Positions 15,820-24,710 of a stretch of 48,395 nucleotides of DNA are shown one piece after another. Below the pieces are notes generated by a model that did no database searches, was not told where the DNA came from, and saw only the letters and a program-made list of their open reading frames with translations. The translations under genes were made by a program, and so were the position numbers. The DNA is taken from positions 277,749-326,143 of the forward strand of contig DEXG01000015.1 in the NCBI GenBank assembly GCA_002364005.1, in the 5' to 3' direction. The DNA is from Phycisphaerales bacterium UBA3190. Its GTDB lineage: Bacteria; Planctomycetota; Phycisphaerae; Phycisphaerales; UBA1924. The first letter of the stretch is position 1. Each line of letters starts with the position of its first letter.

Positions 15820-17337
15820 ATGAGTCGCATCAATACCAATGTATCGTCATTGACCGCACAGCGAGTGCTGGGTCAGAACAACAGCTCGCTCGGCACATCG
15901 CTCTCGCGTCTGTCGACAGGTCTTCGCATTAACCGAGGCAAGGACGACCCCGCAGGTCTGATTGCCAGTGAGAACCTGCGTGCGGAGAAGGCCGGTATCA
16001 ACGCCGCCCTCAAGAACTCCGAGCGTGCAGACCAGGTCGTGAACATCGCTGAAGGCGGTCTCCAGGAGGTCTCGAACCTTCTGACCGAACTCCAGGGCCT
16101 GCTCACCACCTCGGCCAACTCTGCCGGCCTTGCCGATTCAGAGAAGGAAGCAAACCAGCTGCAGATCGATTCGATCCTGCAGACCATCGACCGCGTCGCT
16201 GGTGCAACATCGTTCCAGGGCACCAAGCTCCTGAACGGCAACTACGACTACCAGGTCACCTCAGTCAACGCCGGCGTCAGCGACATCAATGTTCGTGGCG
16301 CCAAGTTCGACGGCGCAAGCCAGGCCGTCGAAGCAATCATCACCCAGTCGGCACAGCAGGGTGCGGTGCTCCTCTCATTCGGTGGCACATCGCTGGACCT
16401 CAACGGCACCAACGGCAGCTTCACCGTCGAGATTGCCGGTTCGATCGGCAACCGTGAACTGCAGTTCGCTTCGGGTAACACCGTCACCCAGATCACCGCC
16501 GCGATCAATGGCATCTCCGATGTCACCGGCATCGAGGCCCGGGCCAGCACCAATGTGGTCGTCCTTGAGAGCACCGATTTCGGTTCGAACGAGTATGTCT
16601 CGGTTGATGTCATCGACGACGGCGGCCAGGCAGCAGGCGGCGGTGGCAACATCGCAACCTACGCTGGCGACTTCGGCGACGCAGCGAGTCTCACCACCGA
16701 GGGCCTCTTCGACTCGACCGCGGCTGCAAATGGCATCCGTGACGACGGCCAGGACATCGGCGGCACCATCAACGGCCTGCTGGCCGTGGGTACCGGCAAG
16801 ACCCTCTCGGTCAGCTCGGACTTCCTCGATGTCGAGTTCACCGCCAGCAATACCGCATCACAGACACTCGGCGGGCTCTCGGCCTTCAGCATCACCGGTG
16901 GCGGTGCGGACTTCCAGCTCGCATCAAACATCGATATCGGTGGCAAGACCTCGATCGGCATCAAGGACATCTCGGCCCGTAAGCTCGGCACGAGCGACCT
17001 CGGCTACCTCGACGACCTCGCCGCTGGCAAGGCCTTCAATGTGGTCGACGGCGAGAACCTTGACACCGCTCAGGAAATCGTCGCCGCTGCCATCGAGCAG
17101 GTCTCATCGACCCGTGGTCGTCTGGGTGCATTCCAGAAGAACACCGTCGGTGCAACCATCCGCTCGCTGGGTATCGCACTTGAGAACACCACCGCGGCAG
17201 AGTCGGTCATCCGTGACGCAGACTTCGCTGAGGAAACCGCGTCGCTGACCCGCAACCAGATCCTGGTGCAGGCCTCGACCAATGTCCTCTCGCTTGCGAA
17301 CTCGCAGCCCCAGCAGGTCCTTTCCCTCCTCGGGTAA
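15820..17337 (+). CDS. Flagellin 2, probably the major filament subunit
   Basis: A second flagellin of 505 residues. It shares the terminal regions with flagellin 1 (SRINTNVSSLTAQRVL, RLSTGLRINRGKDDPAGL at 30-47, SVIRDADFAEETASLTRNQI, ending QVLSLLG), while the centre differs. Codon choice is more biased than in its neighbours, with many CGT, GGT and AAC/ATC codons and few CGG or CGA, as is usual for very highly expressed genes. It has its own long leader and its own strong terminator, so it can be expressed apart from flagellin 1. Both could be built into one filament. No fliD or fliS follows within the window. Confidence 0.95.
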   Translation: MSRINTNVSSLTAQRVLGQNNSSLGTSLSRLSTGLRINRGKDDPAGLIASENLRAEKAGINAALKNSERADQVVNIAEGGLQEVSNLLTELQGLLTTSANSAGLADSEKEANQLQIDSILQTIDRVAGATSFQGTKLLNGNYDYQVTSVNAGVSDINVRGAKFDGASQAVEAIITQSAQQGAVLLSFGGTSLDLNGTNGSFTVEIAGSIGNRELQFASGNTVTQITAAINGISDVTGIEARASTNVVVLESTDFGSNEYVSVDVIDDGGQAAGGGGNIATYAGDFGDAASLTTEGLFDSTAAANGIRDDGQDIGGTINGLLAVGTGKTLSVSSDFLDVEFTASNTASQTLGGLSAFSITGGGADFQLASNIDIGGKTSIGIKDISARKLGTSDLGYLDDLAAGKAFNVVDGENLDTAQEIVAAAIEQVSSTRGRLGAFQKNTVGATIRSLGIALENTTAAESVIRDADFAEETASLTRNQILVQASTNVLSLANSQPQQVLSLLG

Positions 17338-17370
17338 GCCGACCGAACTGACTTCAAGAGCTGACACTCC

Positions 17371-17402
17371 ACGCCCCGGGTCACTTCGACCCGGGGCGTT
17401 TG
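17371..17402 (+). terminator. Strong terminator after flagellin 2
   Basis: ACGCCCCGGGTC (17371-17382) pairs perfectly over 12 bp with GACCCGGGGCGT (17388-17399) around the loop ACTTC. Only a short, interrupted T-run follows (TTG TAT). The stem is among the strongest in the window and ends 40 bp before the xerD start. Confidence 0.8.
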
Positions 17403-17426
17403 TATATGCGCCCAGCCCAACCCGTC

Positions 17427-17432
17427 GATAAT
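17427..17432 (+). promoter_or_regulatory. Putative -10 element for xerD, leaderless GTG start
   Basis: GATAAT (five of six bases of TATAAT) ends six bases before an in-frame GTG at 17439, the same spacing seen at other leaderless starts here. This decides the xerD start in favour of that GTG. Confidence 0.45.
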
Positions 17433-17438
17433 CCAACT

Positions 17439-18410
17439 GTGCCCAACGCCTCAGACCAACGCGTCGAACTGCTCAGTGAGCCCATGCGCCTGGCCCGGCG
17501 CGGGTTCATCAACTTCCTGCGCATCGAGTGCGGGCTGCTCCCGGCGACCATCGAGGCATACTCCCGCGATATCGAGCAGCTCATGCTCGATCTGCAGGAA
17601 CGGAGCATCGACGACCCCACGCACACCCCACCCGAAGCACTGATCGGGCATGTCCGCCTCATGTCCAGCGAGCGCGGGTACAACGGGAGCACCATCTCCC
17701 GCCACCTGGCAACGATCAAGGTCTTCTATCGCTGGCTGCTGGCAACCGGGAAGATCGATAACAACCCGGCCGACCATCTTGACCAGCCCATGAAATGGAA
17801 GCGACTGCCCGGCGTGCTCACGCCCTCGCAGGTTCGCAAACTCCTCGAAGCCCCCAAGCCAAGCGATAATGCCGCGAAGAACGCCCCACCGCTCTGGATG
17901 CGGGATCGGGCGATTCTGGAGCTGATGTATGCCTCGGGCCTGCGCGCCAGCGAGGTGGGCCAGATCGGGCTGATCGACATCATGGAGAAAATCGGCGTCG
18001 TGCGGGTGCTGGGCAAGGGCGACAAACAACGCCTGGTGCCCATGGGCAAGCCGGCGCAAAGGGCGATGCTGCAGTACCTTGAGGAATGCCGCCCGATGCT
18101 GATCACCGCCGAGCGGGCGGCCGAGCGGCGTGATAAGGGCAAACTGTTCCTGTCGAGAACCGGGCGTCCTATCGAGCGTGTCCGCGTATGGCAGATCGTC
18201 AAGCACTGGGCCAAAGCCGCCGGCTTGCCCAAGACCTACCCGCACATGCTCCGCCACAGCTTCGCCACGCACCTGCTGGCCGGCGGGGCTGATCTTCGCA
18301 TCGTACAGGAGCTTCTGGGCCACAGCGACATCACCACCACCCAGATCTACACCCATGTGGACCGCTCGTCGCTGCACAAGACGGTCAGGACGCTGCACCC
18401 GCGAGGGTGA
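17439..18410 (+). CDS. xerD: Tyrosine recombinase, XerC/XerD type
   Basis: Site-specific recombinase that with its partner resolves chromosome dimers at dif before division. With the GTG start it is 323 residues. The N-terminal core-binding domain (FINFLRIECGLLPATIEAYSRD) is followed by the catalytic domain with the full active-site set: Arg169 in SGLRASE, Lys193 in LGKGDKQR, His269 and Arg272 in HMLRHSFATHLL, His295 in LGHSDITTT and nucleophile Tyr304 in IYTHVD. No integrase-type arm-binding domain or phage genes surround it, so a housekeeping Xer enzyme is likelier than a mobile-element integrase. The RVELLSEPM and FINFLR region fits XerD slightly better than XerC. An ATG at 17406 (close to the preceding terminator stem) and another at 17484 are alternative starts. 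Confidence 0.87.
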   Translation: MPNASDQRVELLSEPMRLARRGFINFLRIECGLLPATIEAYSRDIEQLMLDLQERSIDDPTHTPPEALIGHVRLMSSERGYNGSTISRHLATIKVFYRWLLATGKIDNNPADHLDQPMKWKRLPGVLTPSQVRKLLEAPKPSDNAAKNAPPLWMRDRAILELMYASGLRASEVGQIGLIDIMEKIGVVRVLGKGDKQRLVPMGKPAQRAMLQYLEECRPMLITAERAAERRDKGKLFLSRTGRPIERVRVWQIVKHWAKAAGLPKTYPHMLRHSFATHLLAGGADLRIVQELLGHSDITTTQIYTHVDRSSLHKTVRTLHPRG

Positions 18411-18495
18411 ACCCAGCAAGGCCCGTACAGAATGGGCTGCACCAGCGTTAGAACGCAAACCCCCTCTTTAATGTGCCAAATTACAGCCAACCCCC

Positions 18496-18524
18496 TTGTT
18501 CTAGGGAATTGAACCCACTAATCT
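18496..18524 (+). promoter_or_regulatory. Weak candidate promoter for the PEP-CTERM gene
   Basis: TTGTTC and TAATCT are spaced by 17 bases; each matches only three of six consensus bases. It would give a leader of about 120 nt that contains the two hairpins listed next. Confidence 0.25.
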
Positions 18525-18544
18525 AGAGTGGCGTGAGTTCCTTT

Positions 18545-18576
18545 GGGTTACAGGCCAATGCCTGTGTAATCAGCCC
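18545..18576 (+). promoter_or_regulatory. Structured leader hairpin before the PEP-CTERM gene
   Basis: ACAGGC-CAAT-GCCTGT at 18550-18565 is a perfect 6-bp stem with a tetraloop, extended by TT/AA and by an outer GGG (18545-18547)/CCC (18574-18576). It resembles no riboswitch I can name. It lies about 75-105 bases before the start codon. Confidence 0.45.
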
Positions 18577-18610
18577 GTGGAGAGAGGGTTACTTTCGTCA
18601 TCTATCGATA

Positions 18611-18629
18611 TGGCGGGCACACACCGCCA
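18611..18629 (+). promoter_or_regulatory. Second leader hairpin near the PEP-CTERM gene start
   Basis: TGGCGG-GCACACA-CCGCCA is a perfect 6-bp stem ending 20 bases before the ATG and just before the GGAG ribosome-binding site at 18640. Confidence 0.4.
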
Positions 18630-18649
18630 CAACACACTGGAGCATTGAG

Positions 18650-19399
18650 ATGAAGAACACGATTTTGGTCGGCGCGATCGCTGCCGCAGCAACACTGGCA
18701 AGCGCAGGCAATGTCAAGCCTGATGTCATCTTCGGAAGCGGCAACGCCAACGGCGGTTTCACCGTCACAGAGAGCAACAACATCGAGATCGGTATGCGTG
18801 GCAAGCTGCGCTACAACTCGTCGGGCTCACCCGAAAACACCTTCAACTACGACGGTGGCAGCACCTATACCTTCAACCCGAACGACTCGGCCAACCCTGC
18901 GAATCGCTCGCTTTTCAACTTTGAGTTCTCGGTGAACACCGATGTCAACGACCCGACCAACTCGGGCAACAACATCAACGATTTCACCTACATGCTGACC
19001 GTTTCCCGCCTCAATGACAACGGCATGGGTACCACCGAGCTTTTCGCGTTCGATCCCTTCAACAGCGTCAACCCCGGCAACGGCGAAGTCCTCTGGGATC
19101 ACGCAATGGGTGATAACAGCACGGGCAACGGCAACGGTGCTGAAGCCACCGACGCGACAAACTACGCCTCACTGCTTGCAAGCAGCAACGTGATTCAGCA
19201 GTCGTGGAACCTGGGCTTCTTCTTTGCGAACCCAGATATCGATGGCACATTCTTCGTCAGCCTCGAGGCATTCGATGGCATGACCACCGTTGCCAGCAAC
19301 GACATCACAATCAATGTTGTTCCTGTCCCCACCGCCGCACTGGCCGGCCTGGGTCTGCTCGGTGTGCTCGGTGGCGCTCGCGTCATCCGTCGCCGCTGA
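18650..19399 (+). CDS. Secreted protein with PEP-CTERM-type sorting signal
   Basis: A 249-residue exported protein of unknown function. It has an N-terminal signal peptide (MKNTILVGAIAAAATLASAG) and a C-terminal sorting signal: VPVPTAALAGLGLLGVLGG, a hydrophobic stretch, then the basic tail ARVIRRR. Such tails are recognised by exosortase/archaeosortase enzymes; none is encoded in this window. The body is beta-rich, low in charge and full of Asn, Thr, Ser and Gly. It looks like a surface or matrix protein. ATG at 18650 with GGAG upstream; an earlier in-frame ATG would precede the signal peptide by 39 residues. The long structured leader and dedicated terminator indicate a single-gene unit. 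Confidence 0.85.
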   Translation: MKNTILVGAIAAAATLASAGNVKPDVIFGSGNANGGFTVTESNNIEIGMRGKLRYNSSGSPENTFNYDGGSTYTFNPNDSANPANRSLFNFEFSVNTDVNDPTNSGNNINDFTYMLTVSRLNDNGMGTTELFAFDPFNSVNPGNGEVLWDHAMGDNSTGNGNGAEATDATNYASLLASSNVIQQSWNLGFFFANPDIDGTFFVSLEAFDGMTTVASNDITINVVPVPTAALAGLGLLGVLGGARVIRRR

Positions 19400-19430
19400 A
19401 CCGACAACGCATTTCAATCCCTCAACGAAG

Positions 19431-19456
19431 CCGCTGCCCCTTGGGTGGCGGTTTTT
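19431..19456 (+). terminator. Rho-independent terminator after the PEP-CTERM gene
   Basis: CCGCTGCCC pairs with GGGTGGCGG (nine pairs, two of them G-U) around a CTT loop, followed by TTTTT at 19452-19456. Confidence 0.82.
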
Positions 19457-19498
19457 CAATGCGCACAGAAGAACCACCCACTTACCGCCCACAACGGG

Positions 19499-19528
19499 TT
19501 GCATACCCGAGCGTGCGGCTTGTATGGT
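19499..19528 (+). promoter_or_regulatory. Candidate sigma-70-type promoter for the symporter gene
   Basis: TTGCAT and TATGGT are spaced by 18 bases, four of six matches each. The predicted transcript starts near 19535 and includes GGAGG at 19553-19557. Confidence 0.4.
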
Positions 19529-19575
19529 GTATTTCTTCGATCCATACGCCCGGGAGGTGCCTCATCGATACCGAC

Positions 19576-21153
19576 ATGATCATGAAACTACTCGCCATCG
19601 CCATCTACGCAGGGATCCTGCTGCTGATCGGGTATCTCGCTTCCAAGCGAATGAACAACATCCGCGACTACTTCGCCTCGGGCAAAAACCTGGGCTTCTT
19701 CAATGTCGCCTTCTCGGCCCGGGCCACAGGCGAGAGCGCCTGGCTGCTCATCGGGCTCACGGGCATGGGCTACGCCATGGGCGTCAAGGCGTTCTGGGTG
19801 GTGCTTGGCGAGATGATCGGCGTCGGCGGCGCGTGGCTGCTGATGTCGCGTCGGTTCAAACGACTCAGCGACCGCTACGACTCCATCACCGTCCCCGACT
19901 ACCTCGAATCACGCTTCCGCGACTCCGGCCACAGGCTCCGCCTCATCGCCGCCGGGGCGCTGCTGATCTTCGTGCCCATCTACGCGGGTGCCCAGGTCTT
20001 CGCCACCGGCGACGCGTTCAACAGCTTCCTCGGCTGGGACCATCTGATCGGTGCCTCGGTCGGCTTTTTGGTCGTGATGCTCTACATCACCCAGGGCGGG
20101 TTCACGGCCGTGGTCTGGTCCGATGTGTTCCAGGGCTCGCTCATGTTCCTCGGGCTCGTCACACTCCCCGTCGTCATCCTCATGGAAGCCGGCGGGATGA
20201 CCAACATCACCGAATCACTGCGGTCAATCGACCCGCATCTCTTGTCGCTGCACGGCCCGGGCGAGGCCGACGCCGTGACGGGCATCGTCGATCCGTCAAG
20301 CGGCGGCTGGACAACCGCCACCATCGTCTCCATCGTCGGCTTGGCCGCCATCGGCATCGGGTTCTGGGGATCGCCCCAGGTCTTCGTCCGCTATATCTCG
20401 ATGAAGAACGAGAAGCAGATCATGCCCGGCATGCTCACCGCCGTGACATGGACACTCCTTGCCGACTCGGGCGCGGTGCTCGTGGGCGTGTTCGGGCGTG
20501 CCGTCTTCAGCAGCGAACAACTCGGCGGCGATCACGAAGCCATCCTGCCGTTTGCTGCGATGGAACTGCTCCCCGCGTTCTTCTCGGGCATCTTCATCGC
20601 CATGGTGCTCAGCGCCATCATGTCCACGATCGACTCGCTGCTGGTCGTCGCCTCGTCCGCGGGCGTGCGCGACTACTGGCAAAAAACCCGCCACCCCGAC
20701 ATGGGCGACGAGAAGCTTGTCTCGCTCTCACGCAAGGTGACGATCGCGTTGTCGCTCGTCGCCTTCGCCATCGGGATGGGGTTGCTACTGCGTGATCGCG
20801 AGAAGCCGCTGTTCTGGATCATCATCTTCGGCTGGTCAGGCATCGCCGCGACCTTCTGCCCGACGATGATCCTGTCCCTCTTCTGGAGCAAGCTCACCTC
20901 GCTGGGTGCGAAATGCTCCATGGTGGCGGGGTTCATGGGTGTTCCGTTGTTCAGCTTCGCGATCCCGCCATTGCTCAAGCAAGCAGGGTTTGAAGAGTTC
21001 GCGGGGTATTTGGTGTCGCTCGATGTCTTGCTGCCGAGCTTCTTGATCGGCTTCGCCGTCGCGGTCGTTGTCTCGCTGCTCGACAAGAAGGGGCAGGCGC
21101 AGCTCGAAGGCGTAAAGGATGATCTTCTGTTCGCGAAGACAGGTCAGGACTGA
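19576..21153 (+). CDS. Sodium:solute symporter (SSS family)
   Basis: A 525-residue inner-membrane transporter that would couple solute uptake to the sodium gradient. About 13 hydrophobic segments are visible. Family features include the N-terminal YFASGKNLGFFNVAFSARAT GES-type helix break, ITVPDYLESRF after the second helix pair, TQGGFTAVVWSDVFQG and, late, FIAMVLSAIMSTIDSLLVV, the conserved sodium-site helix with STIDS. The pattern is that of the PutP (proline) branch, but the substrate cannot be read from sequence. The GGAGG at 19553-19557 is 18 bases from the ATG, longer than usual, so the exact start (19576 or 19582) is uncertain. The 3' end overlaps the convergent ATP-grasp gene by 10 bp. 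Confidence 0.9.
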   Translation: MIMKLLAIAIYAGILLLIGYLASKRMNNIRDYFASGKNLGFFNVAFSARATGESAWLLIGLTGMGYAMGVKAFWVVLGEMIGVGGAWLLMSRRFKRLSDRYDSITVPDYLESRFRDSGHRLRLIAAGALLIFVPIYAGAQVFATGDAFNSFLGWDHLIGASVGFLVVMLYITQGGFTAVVWSDVFQGSLMFLGLVTLPVVILMEAGGMTNITESLRSIDPHLLSLHGPGEADAVTGIVDPSSGGWTTATIVSIVGLAAIGIGFWGSPQVFVRYISMKNEKQIMPGMLTAVTWTLLADSGAVLVGVFGRAVFSSEQLGGDHEAILPFAAMELLPAFFSGIFIAMVLSAIMSTIDSLLVVASSAGVRDYWQKTRHPDMGDEKLVSLSRKVTIALSLVAFAIGMGLLLRDREKPLFWIIIFGWSGIAATFCPTMILSLFWSKLTSLGAKCSMVAGFMGVPLFSFAIPPLLKQAGFEEFAGYLVSLDVLLPSFLIGFAVAVVVSLLDKKGQAQLEGVKDDLLFAKTGQD

Positions 21154-22007
21154 GCAGCTGCCATCCGCTTCTCAACACCCCGCACGAACACCCCCACCGC
21201 CTCCGGCGAGTGCGGGAAGAACAGCGATGGCTCGAGCAGCTCTAGCTCCGAGAGCATCAGCGAACCATCGTCCGCCGGAAAGACATCGACGCGGGCATAC
21301 AGATGGTCCTGATTCGCGGCCGCGAGCACCTGCTGGGCGAACGCCCGCATCTCATCGCTGATCGATTCACGCAGGTAGACCTCCTCGTCCTGATCATCGA
21401 AGCGCGGGCGCTTCTCGATCGCATGGGTCAGCGTGCCATCGATCACAACCAACGCCGTCTCGCCCACCGTGTCCACGCTGGGGATGTAGCGCTGGATCAT
21501 CATGTCTCGCTGGGCAATCATCTCGTCGAAGAACGATTGGGCCGCACCGGCCTCGCCCTTGCACAGATCGAACGATCGCGTCCCGAACGACCCGGCTGAA
21601 ACCGTCGGCTTGATCACAATGCGTGGCCAGCCACGCTGCTCGCACACCGACAGCACCGACCCCGACTGCCCACGATCGAAGAAAGCCGTCGGCGTGATGG
21701 GCACGCCCGCGCCCTCTAGCTCCCGCAGGTAGCCCTTGTGCAGGTTCCACTCGAGCGTCGAACGCGGATTGATGAGCGTGGTCTGACGATCCACACAGCT
21801 CAGCCAATCGCCAAACGCGTCGAGATGCTGGGCGTAGTTCCAGGTCGCCCGGATCAGGGCCGCGTCAAAGCTGGCCCAATCGACCGAGTCATCGTCCCAC
21901 GCGGCCACACTCGCGTCGTGCCCCGCCTCGATCAGCCCCTGCACCAGCGGCTGCTCGTCGATATCGGGCTCGGGCAGGTTCTTGCAGCTGACATACGCGA
22001 TCTTCAT
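21144..22007 (-). CDS. ATP-grasp protein, DcsG/RimK-like
   Basis: A 287-residue protein of the ATP-grasp fold, resembling the group that includes the cycloserine enzyme DcsG and glutathione-synthetase-like ligases. The N-terminus MKIAYVSCKNLPEPDIDEQP, then VAAWDDDSVDWASFDAALIR and ATWNY, matches that group. The ATP-binding half contains WPRIVIKPTVSAGSFGT (phosphate-binding loop with Lys), the metal-binding ARVDVFP and LSELELLEPSLFF (Glu residues). It probably ligates an amine to a carboxylate with ATP; the substrate is unknown and no biosynthetic cluster surrounds it. It has a GAGGAGA ribosome-binding site. It overlaps the symporter gene tail to tail. Confidence 0.82.
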   Translation of the reverse strand: MKIAYVSCKNLPEPDIDEQPLVQGLIEAGHDASVAAWDDDSVDWASFDAALIRATWNYAQHLDAFGDWLSCVDRQTTLINPRSTLEWNLHKGYLRELEGAGVPITPTAFFDRGQSGSVLSVCEQRGWPRIVIKPTVSAGSFGTRSFDLCKGEAGAAQSFFDEMIAQRDMMIQRYIPSVDTVGETALVVIDGTLTHAIEKRPRFDDQDEEVYLRESISDEMRAFAQQVLAAANQDHLYARVDVFPADDGSLMLSELELLEPSLFFPHSPEAVGVFVRGVEKRMAAAQS

Positions 22008-22070
22008 CGTTGGTCTCCTCATGCCCAGCGTAGCCCGTTGCAATGCGCCCGTCTTGAACGCCCGCCGAGA

Positions 22071-22099
22071 TTGAGAAACGCCGCTCCCCACGCTATACT
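22071..22099 (+). promoter_or_regulatory. Sigma-70 promoter of mqnC
   Basis: TTGAGA and TATACT, each matching five of six consensus bases, are spaced by exactly 17 bases. The best housekeeping-type promoter in the window. Expected transcript start is near 22106, 35 bases before the mqnC ATG. Confidence 0.72.
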
Positions 22100-22119
22100 T
22101 TCAGTGATTCTTGAAAGTA
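22096..22119 (+). promoter_or_regulatory. Inverted repeat across the mqnC -10/start site (putative operator)
   Basis: TACTTTCA and TGAAAGTA form a perfect 8-bp inverted repeat separated by GTGATTCT. It begins inside the -10 hexamer and covers the predicted transcript start, a usual place for a repressor operator. Full dyad would not be transcribed, so a DNA site is likelier than an RNA hairpin. Confidence 0.5.
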
Positions 22120-22140
22120 CGCCCAGCGACCGAGGCCCGC

Positions 22141-23622
<1,482 letters not shown>

Positions 23623-23643
23623 GCGCAGGCGGGCGCATGCTGA

Positions 23644-23649
23644 TACACT
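23644..23649 (+). promoter_or_regulatory. Putative -10 element, leaderless start of the TIGR00341 gene
   Basis: TACACT ends six bases before the ATG at 23656; no Shine-Dalgarno is present. The same hexamer, one base closer, precedes the gene at 24711. Confidence 0.45.
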
Positions 23650-23655
23650 GCCCCC

Positions 23656-24672
23656 ATGCCCCTACGCCTGCTTCAGATCGTCCTACCCGAGAACAACTGC
23701 GCCGACCTCGACAAAATCATCGATGAAGCTGCCCCGCCCAGCGTGTATCACACGCCGCTGGGCGATGACCTGCGTATGACCTCGCTGCTCATGCACGCCC
23801 ATGTCATCGAAGCGCTCTCGGACAAACTTGAAGACACCTTCTCCTCGTGCGATCAGTTTCGGTTGCTCCTGCTCCCGGTCGAAGCCACGCGGCCTCGCCT
23901 CGAAGAGCCCGAAAAAGAGACCAACCCGACCGACGAGGAACCCAAGCAATGGGCCCCCCGCTTCGGGCGCATCTCGCGTGACGAGCTCGACGAGGACATC
24001 CGCGACTCGGCACGCACCGATCCGATTTATCTGATCATGGTGACGCTCGCGACGATCGTTGCGTGTGTTGGGCTGCTCAAAGATTCGCCCGCCATCATCA
24101 TCGGCGCCATGGTCATCGCCCCGCTGCTCGGGCCCAACACCGCACTTGCCCTGGGCACGACGCTGGGCGACTTCAAGCTGATCCGAAACGCCATCCGCTC
24201 CAACCTCATCGGCTTATCACTGGCACTGGCCATCGCGGCCTGCTTCGGGCTCTTCTTCGACAGCAGCCAGGAACTCAACACCGAGTTCGCCTCCCGCACC
24301 GTCGTTGATCTGGGCGATGTCATGCTCGCGCTGGCTTCGGGAGCCGCGGGCGCGATCGCCTTCACATCCGGTGCCCCCGCCACGATCGTCGGCGTCATGG
24401 TCGCCGTCGCGCTCTTGCCCCCGACCGCCGCCGCGGGGATCCTCGCGGGCGCGGGGAGCTGGACCGAAGCCGCGGGCGCGACCACGCTGGCCATGACGAA
24501 CATCGTCTGCATCAACCTCAGCGCCACCGGGGTGTTTCTGATCCAGGGCGTTCGCCCCAACTCATGGTGGGAGAAGGACCGTGCCCGCAGCGCCAGCATC
24601 CGTGCCCTGATCGCCTGGTCGATCGCCCTGGCCGCACTGGCAGCCCTGATTATCTTCGCGTGGGCGGACTGA
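23656..24672 (+). CDS. TIGR00341/DUF389 family membrane protein
   Basis: A 338-residue protein. Residues 1-115 form a soluble domain ending in an acidic, Pro-rich linker. From about residue 123 there are six hydrophobic segments, with the family-typical IIIGAMVIAPLLGPN, the Ala/Gly-rich GAAGAIAFTSGAPATIVGVMVAVALLPP and later WTEAAGATTLAMTNIVCINLSATGV. The family is found widely in bacteria and archaea but its transport or signalling role is not settled. It follows mqnC by 33 bp but seems to have its own start signal. Confidence 0.85.
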   Translation: MPLRLLQIVLPENNCADLDKIIDEAAPPSVYHTPLGDDLRMTSLLMHAHVIEALSDKLEDTFSSCDQFRLLLLPVEATRPRLEEPEKETNPTDEEPKQWAPRFGRISRDELDEDIRDSARTDPIYLIMVTLATIVACVGLLKDSPAIIIGAMVIAPLLGPNTALALGTTLGDFKLIRNAIRSNLIGLSLALAIAACFGLFFDSSQELNTEFASRTVVDLGDVMLALASGAAGAIAFTSGAPATIVGVMVAVALLPPTAAAGILAGAGSWTEAAGATTLAMTNIVCINLSATGVFLIQGVRPNSWWEKDRARSASIRALIAWSIALAALAALIIFAWAD

Positions 24673-24699
24673 CTGCAAAGTGTCATCGGTGAAACCCAA

Positions 24700-24705
24700 T
24701 ACACT
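24700..24705 (+). promoter_or_regulatory. Putative -10 element, leaderless start at 24711
   Basis: TACACT ends five bases before the ATG at 24711, with no Shine-Dalgarno between. Confidence 0.42.
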
Positions 24706-24710
24706 GTTGT

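Noticed and set aside
17371..17405. Terminator stem as a dif or attachment site for the adjacent recombinase
   Set aside because: The palindrome has a simple GC-rich terminator shape following flagellin 2, without the 11-6-11 layout of dif.
18541..18600. Cyclic di-GMP riboswitch before the PEP-CTERM gene
   Set aside because: The hairpins lack the conserved GEMM core sequences; only generic stems are present.
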